Below are positions 61,701 through 64,000 of a DNA stretch of 64,000 nucleotides, piece after piece. How positions within the stretch are numbered: the stretch's first letter is position 1; each line of letters begins with the position of its first letter. The notes below the pieces were generated by a model, which was not told the DNA's origin, made no database searches, and saw only the letters and a list, made by a program, of their open reading frames with translations. A program made the translations under genes and the position numbers. This DNA comes from Tanypteryx hageni (lineage: Eukaryota; Arthropoda; Insecta; Odonata; Petaluridae). The DNA is taken from contig CM054113.1 in the NCBI GenBank assembly GCA_028673005.1, forward strand, positions 66,602,850 to 66,666,849, read 5' to 3'.

Positions 61701-64000
61701 CTTTCAAATTAAGTTAAGCCTCTCCATAATTCCATGCATTCATTTTACATTTCCCGATTAAAATGTTTCGTAAAATCTTGACACGGGTTTTCTGGTGAAA
61801 TTAATCTTAAAACTAGACTACAAGCTAGCTAACTTAAATCTAATGTATTAATTTTCATATAGCGTTTTGGCTTATCTTACTAACCGTAAAAATATAATAT
61901 AATTACATTAGTGTTATTGCTACACACGTACATTATTATTATTGTTTATTTTGTTATTATTTTGTAATATCATTTAATTATGACTGTTTTTATTATAGTT
62001 ATCATTATCTTGTATTTTATTTAAGTGTTTTTATTTTTTGTTTCTTATTAGTATTGTTTTATATTAACCTATACTTTTTATATTGTCTTTTTTATTTTAT
62101 TTTCAAAACAATAAAAGTAAACGCTAGGGTTATAAAATATGCAGTTAAGAGCAAAACGAGACGTGCACTTGTTAGCTCATTTGGAATCTTTTTTCTGTTC
62201 TTAGGTTTCAAAAAATCTTATAAAAACTTGTTTTGCAATTTGGGCCGAAGAGATAACTGCCGACCATAATACGTATGGACTTTTTGTATTTCGGTCGAAA
62301 GAATTTCGGCGATAAAACATCGCAATCGTCTCCGTCTTAATACTTCAGAGCCTTTTTACGACTTCCAAGGCTTCCTTATTCCCATCTTCGGCTCGCTGCT
62401 ATATTGAATTGTTTTGTTCAGCTCGAGGTCGCGACTCGACTGAATCATTTTTCTTGTCGGGATATATTTTTAAGGTAGTTACACTTCTCCTTAGTCATCG
62501 CGGCACTTTATCCGACTCCCCCTTCCCCCCTCCATTCGGAAGAGTCCCTCCTCCATCCGCTTCGAGATCGTAGACGCCGCGAGAATTGAACTTGTTTCCT
62601 ACCTATTGACCCCGCTCAACGTCCGCGACCCTGCCATTGAGAGCGGCGAGCGCTACCAGTTGGCTTAATAGCTCCCCCGGTTAGTGCATCTCGCAAATCC
62701 TTCCATTACTTCGGACACCGAAACTGTCGGAGTTTCGGTGAAGCGTGAGTGTGCTAAATAAATTTATACACGGCATACGGCACGGCCTTCGTCATCTCAT
62801 CAAATTTCCTTATCACCCTTATATATGTTCCAGAGGCTCTGCCCCTGGCCCCTTGAGGGGCGCAATCCCGTCTGGCGGCTCGCTTCGCACGCCTATTATT
62901 TTCAGACATGACATGACACAAACATAACATGAATTTAATAAATGGGTGTCGTTGAAATGTAAAATAAGTTTTCATTGCCTGATTTTTTACCAGTAAATAA
63001 AAGGATTGATGTGTTTTTATGAAATAAATAGGATGTTTCCTGTGTTAGGATTATGGCGTCATCGTATGTTTACGTCGTTGGTTGAAATCAACGGTGTCAT
63101 AATATAGTCTATTAATTCCCATTTAAAAGTGTTGTAGTCGTTGCGTTGATAGTTAACATTTTTCGTTGTTAAAAAAAGGATTTTTCCCCTTTTTCTGATC
63201 GAAACCAGATTAGTACGTTAATTCGGCTCGGGTTGAAATTTTGCCTTAAAAAAATAAACTTCATTCTGTCGGCTATAGAACTGCTCGTCCCGAGTTCGTA
63301 TCTCAATTCTAAGTAATTTAAATATAAGATTTTATAAAGTCCTGCACTGCAATGCATCCTTTTCTTATGGAGGTAGGAATGAAAAAATGAGGCAGGAAAA
63401 ACTTCCCTAAAAATGAAAATTTTTGGAATTTCGGAATTTTCCTTTCGGTCGTATACAATAAATCATCATAGTGCCAAATTTAAGATCTGTAGCCTTCCTA
63501 AAAGCATCTCAGGTTTAACATCATCTTATATCCTCCTATAAATGCATGAAGCAGCTATTTATGATAGATGTTCCGAGGACAATACGAAATCTCAACAGGA
63601 AAGTCCAACCTGCGAGAGATAACTTTTAGGTAGGCTTTGGTGCGTTGCACCCCCTGCCACCCACCTAATTGGTGAATTGCAGGGTAACATTTAGATGCAT
63701 ATAATAAGTATGTATTCATATCTCTGTCTCTGCTCATTTCGATGTTGGTGAAATACGGCTAATGTAGACACCTGTTAGGTAGGCCTTCCTGCAAAAAAAT
63801 CTCATGCGTTAAAAATGCGATTCTTATTGCTTAACCACGCCAATAAAAACAAACTAGCCATTCCTTTAGCATTCTATCCTTTTAATGCTATTAGACCTCG
63901 ATTTTAAAAAAATCAATGTGAATCGCTAAACTCGTGAGGAAGGTCCTGAATCACTCTTCGGAATTGTAACAGAAATCAATCGACCTTTGATATGAATCAC

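Larger units (their letters stand above)
58590..64000. other. Non-coding region with retroelement and Helitron debris
   Basis: Holds the Helitron helicase fragment, a possible LTR end near 59541, CpG-rich CT-biased DNA at 59.7-60.7 and 62.3-62.8 kb, an antisense LINE remnant and a G/C hairpin patch at 62830-62890. No host gene supported. Confidence 0.5.

Overview
This is eukaryotic, almost certainly arthropod and probably insect, nuclear DNA. Long AT-rich introns with GT/AG splice sites, GA/CT and AT microsatellites, tRNA-derived SINEs, and hAT, pogo/Tigger, mariner, Helitron and LINE debris all point that way. Only about 4% of the window is recognisable host coding sequence. The species cannot be fixed from the sequence.

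Left third (about 3.3-24 kb, + strand): the 3' part of one multi-exon gene. Seven exons with mutually compatible splice phases (3286-3354, 4945-5172, 8586-8653, 10043-11127, 14801-14922, 16805-16957, 20164-20768) join into a 775-residue C-terminal fragment of a secreted, mucin-like protein. It has a complete ten-cysteine VWFC domain, a Thr/Glu/Ser-rich domain with a textbook glycosaminoglycan-attachment motif and a tyrosine-sulfation-like cluster, a Pro/Ser-rich stretch, and a terminal six-cysteine half-VWFC module. The N-terminus lies upstream of the window. The domain plan recalls insect tenectin-like matrix proteins, but orthology is not shown here. The introns hold a foldback MITE, a 1.0-kb pogo/Tigger-like element, a 1.0-kb hAT element with perfect 8-bp target duplications, and SINE fragments. 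CpG is common in the 5' half of the gene and scarce from about 13 kb to 24.6 kb, as expected if germline methylation covers the 3' part of the transcription unit.

Middle (24.6-36.7 kb): apparently intergenic and richer in CpG. It has a hAT MITE next to a tRNA-derived SINE, a CpG/GAGA-rich patch at 28.4-29.4 kb, a forkhead-like dyad repeat and a 660-bp polypurine tract.

Right (36.7-64 kb): a CpG- and CT-rich promoter-like zone leads to one convincing first coding exon (38743-38937, + strand). It encodes a Gln/His/Pro-rich N-terminus and ends at a consensus donor. I find no further exon of that gene, so the rest is read as its first intron or as intergenic DNA. This stretch is a cemetery of short DNA transposons: mariner-like, hAT, pogo-like and one nested pair. 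It also has a 13-bp minisatellite, a degenerate ~145-bp tandem repeat, a Helitron helicase fragment, a possible LTR end and an antisense LINE reverse-transcriptase remnant.
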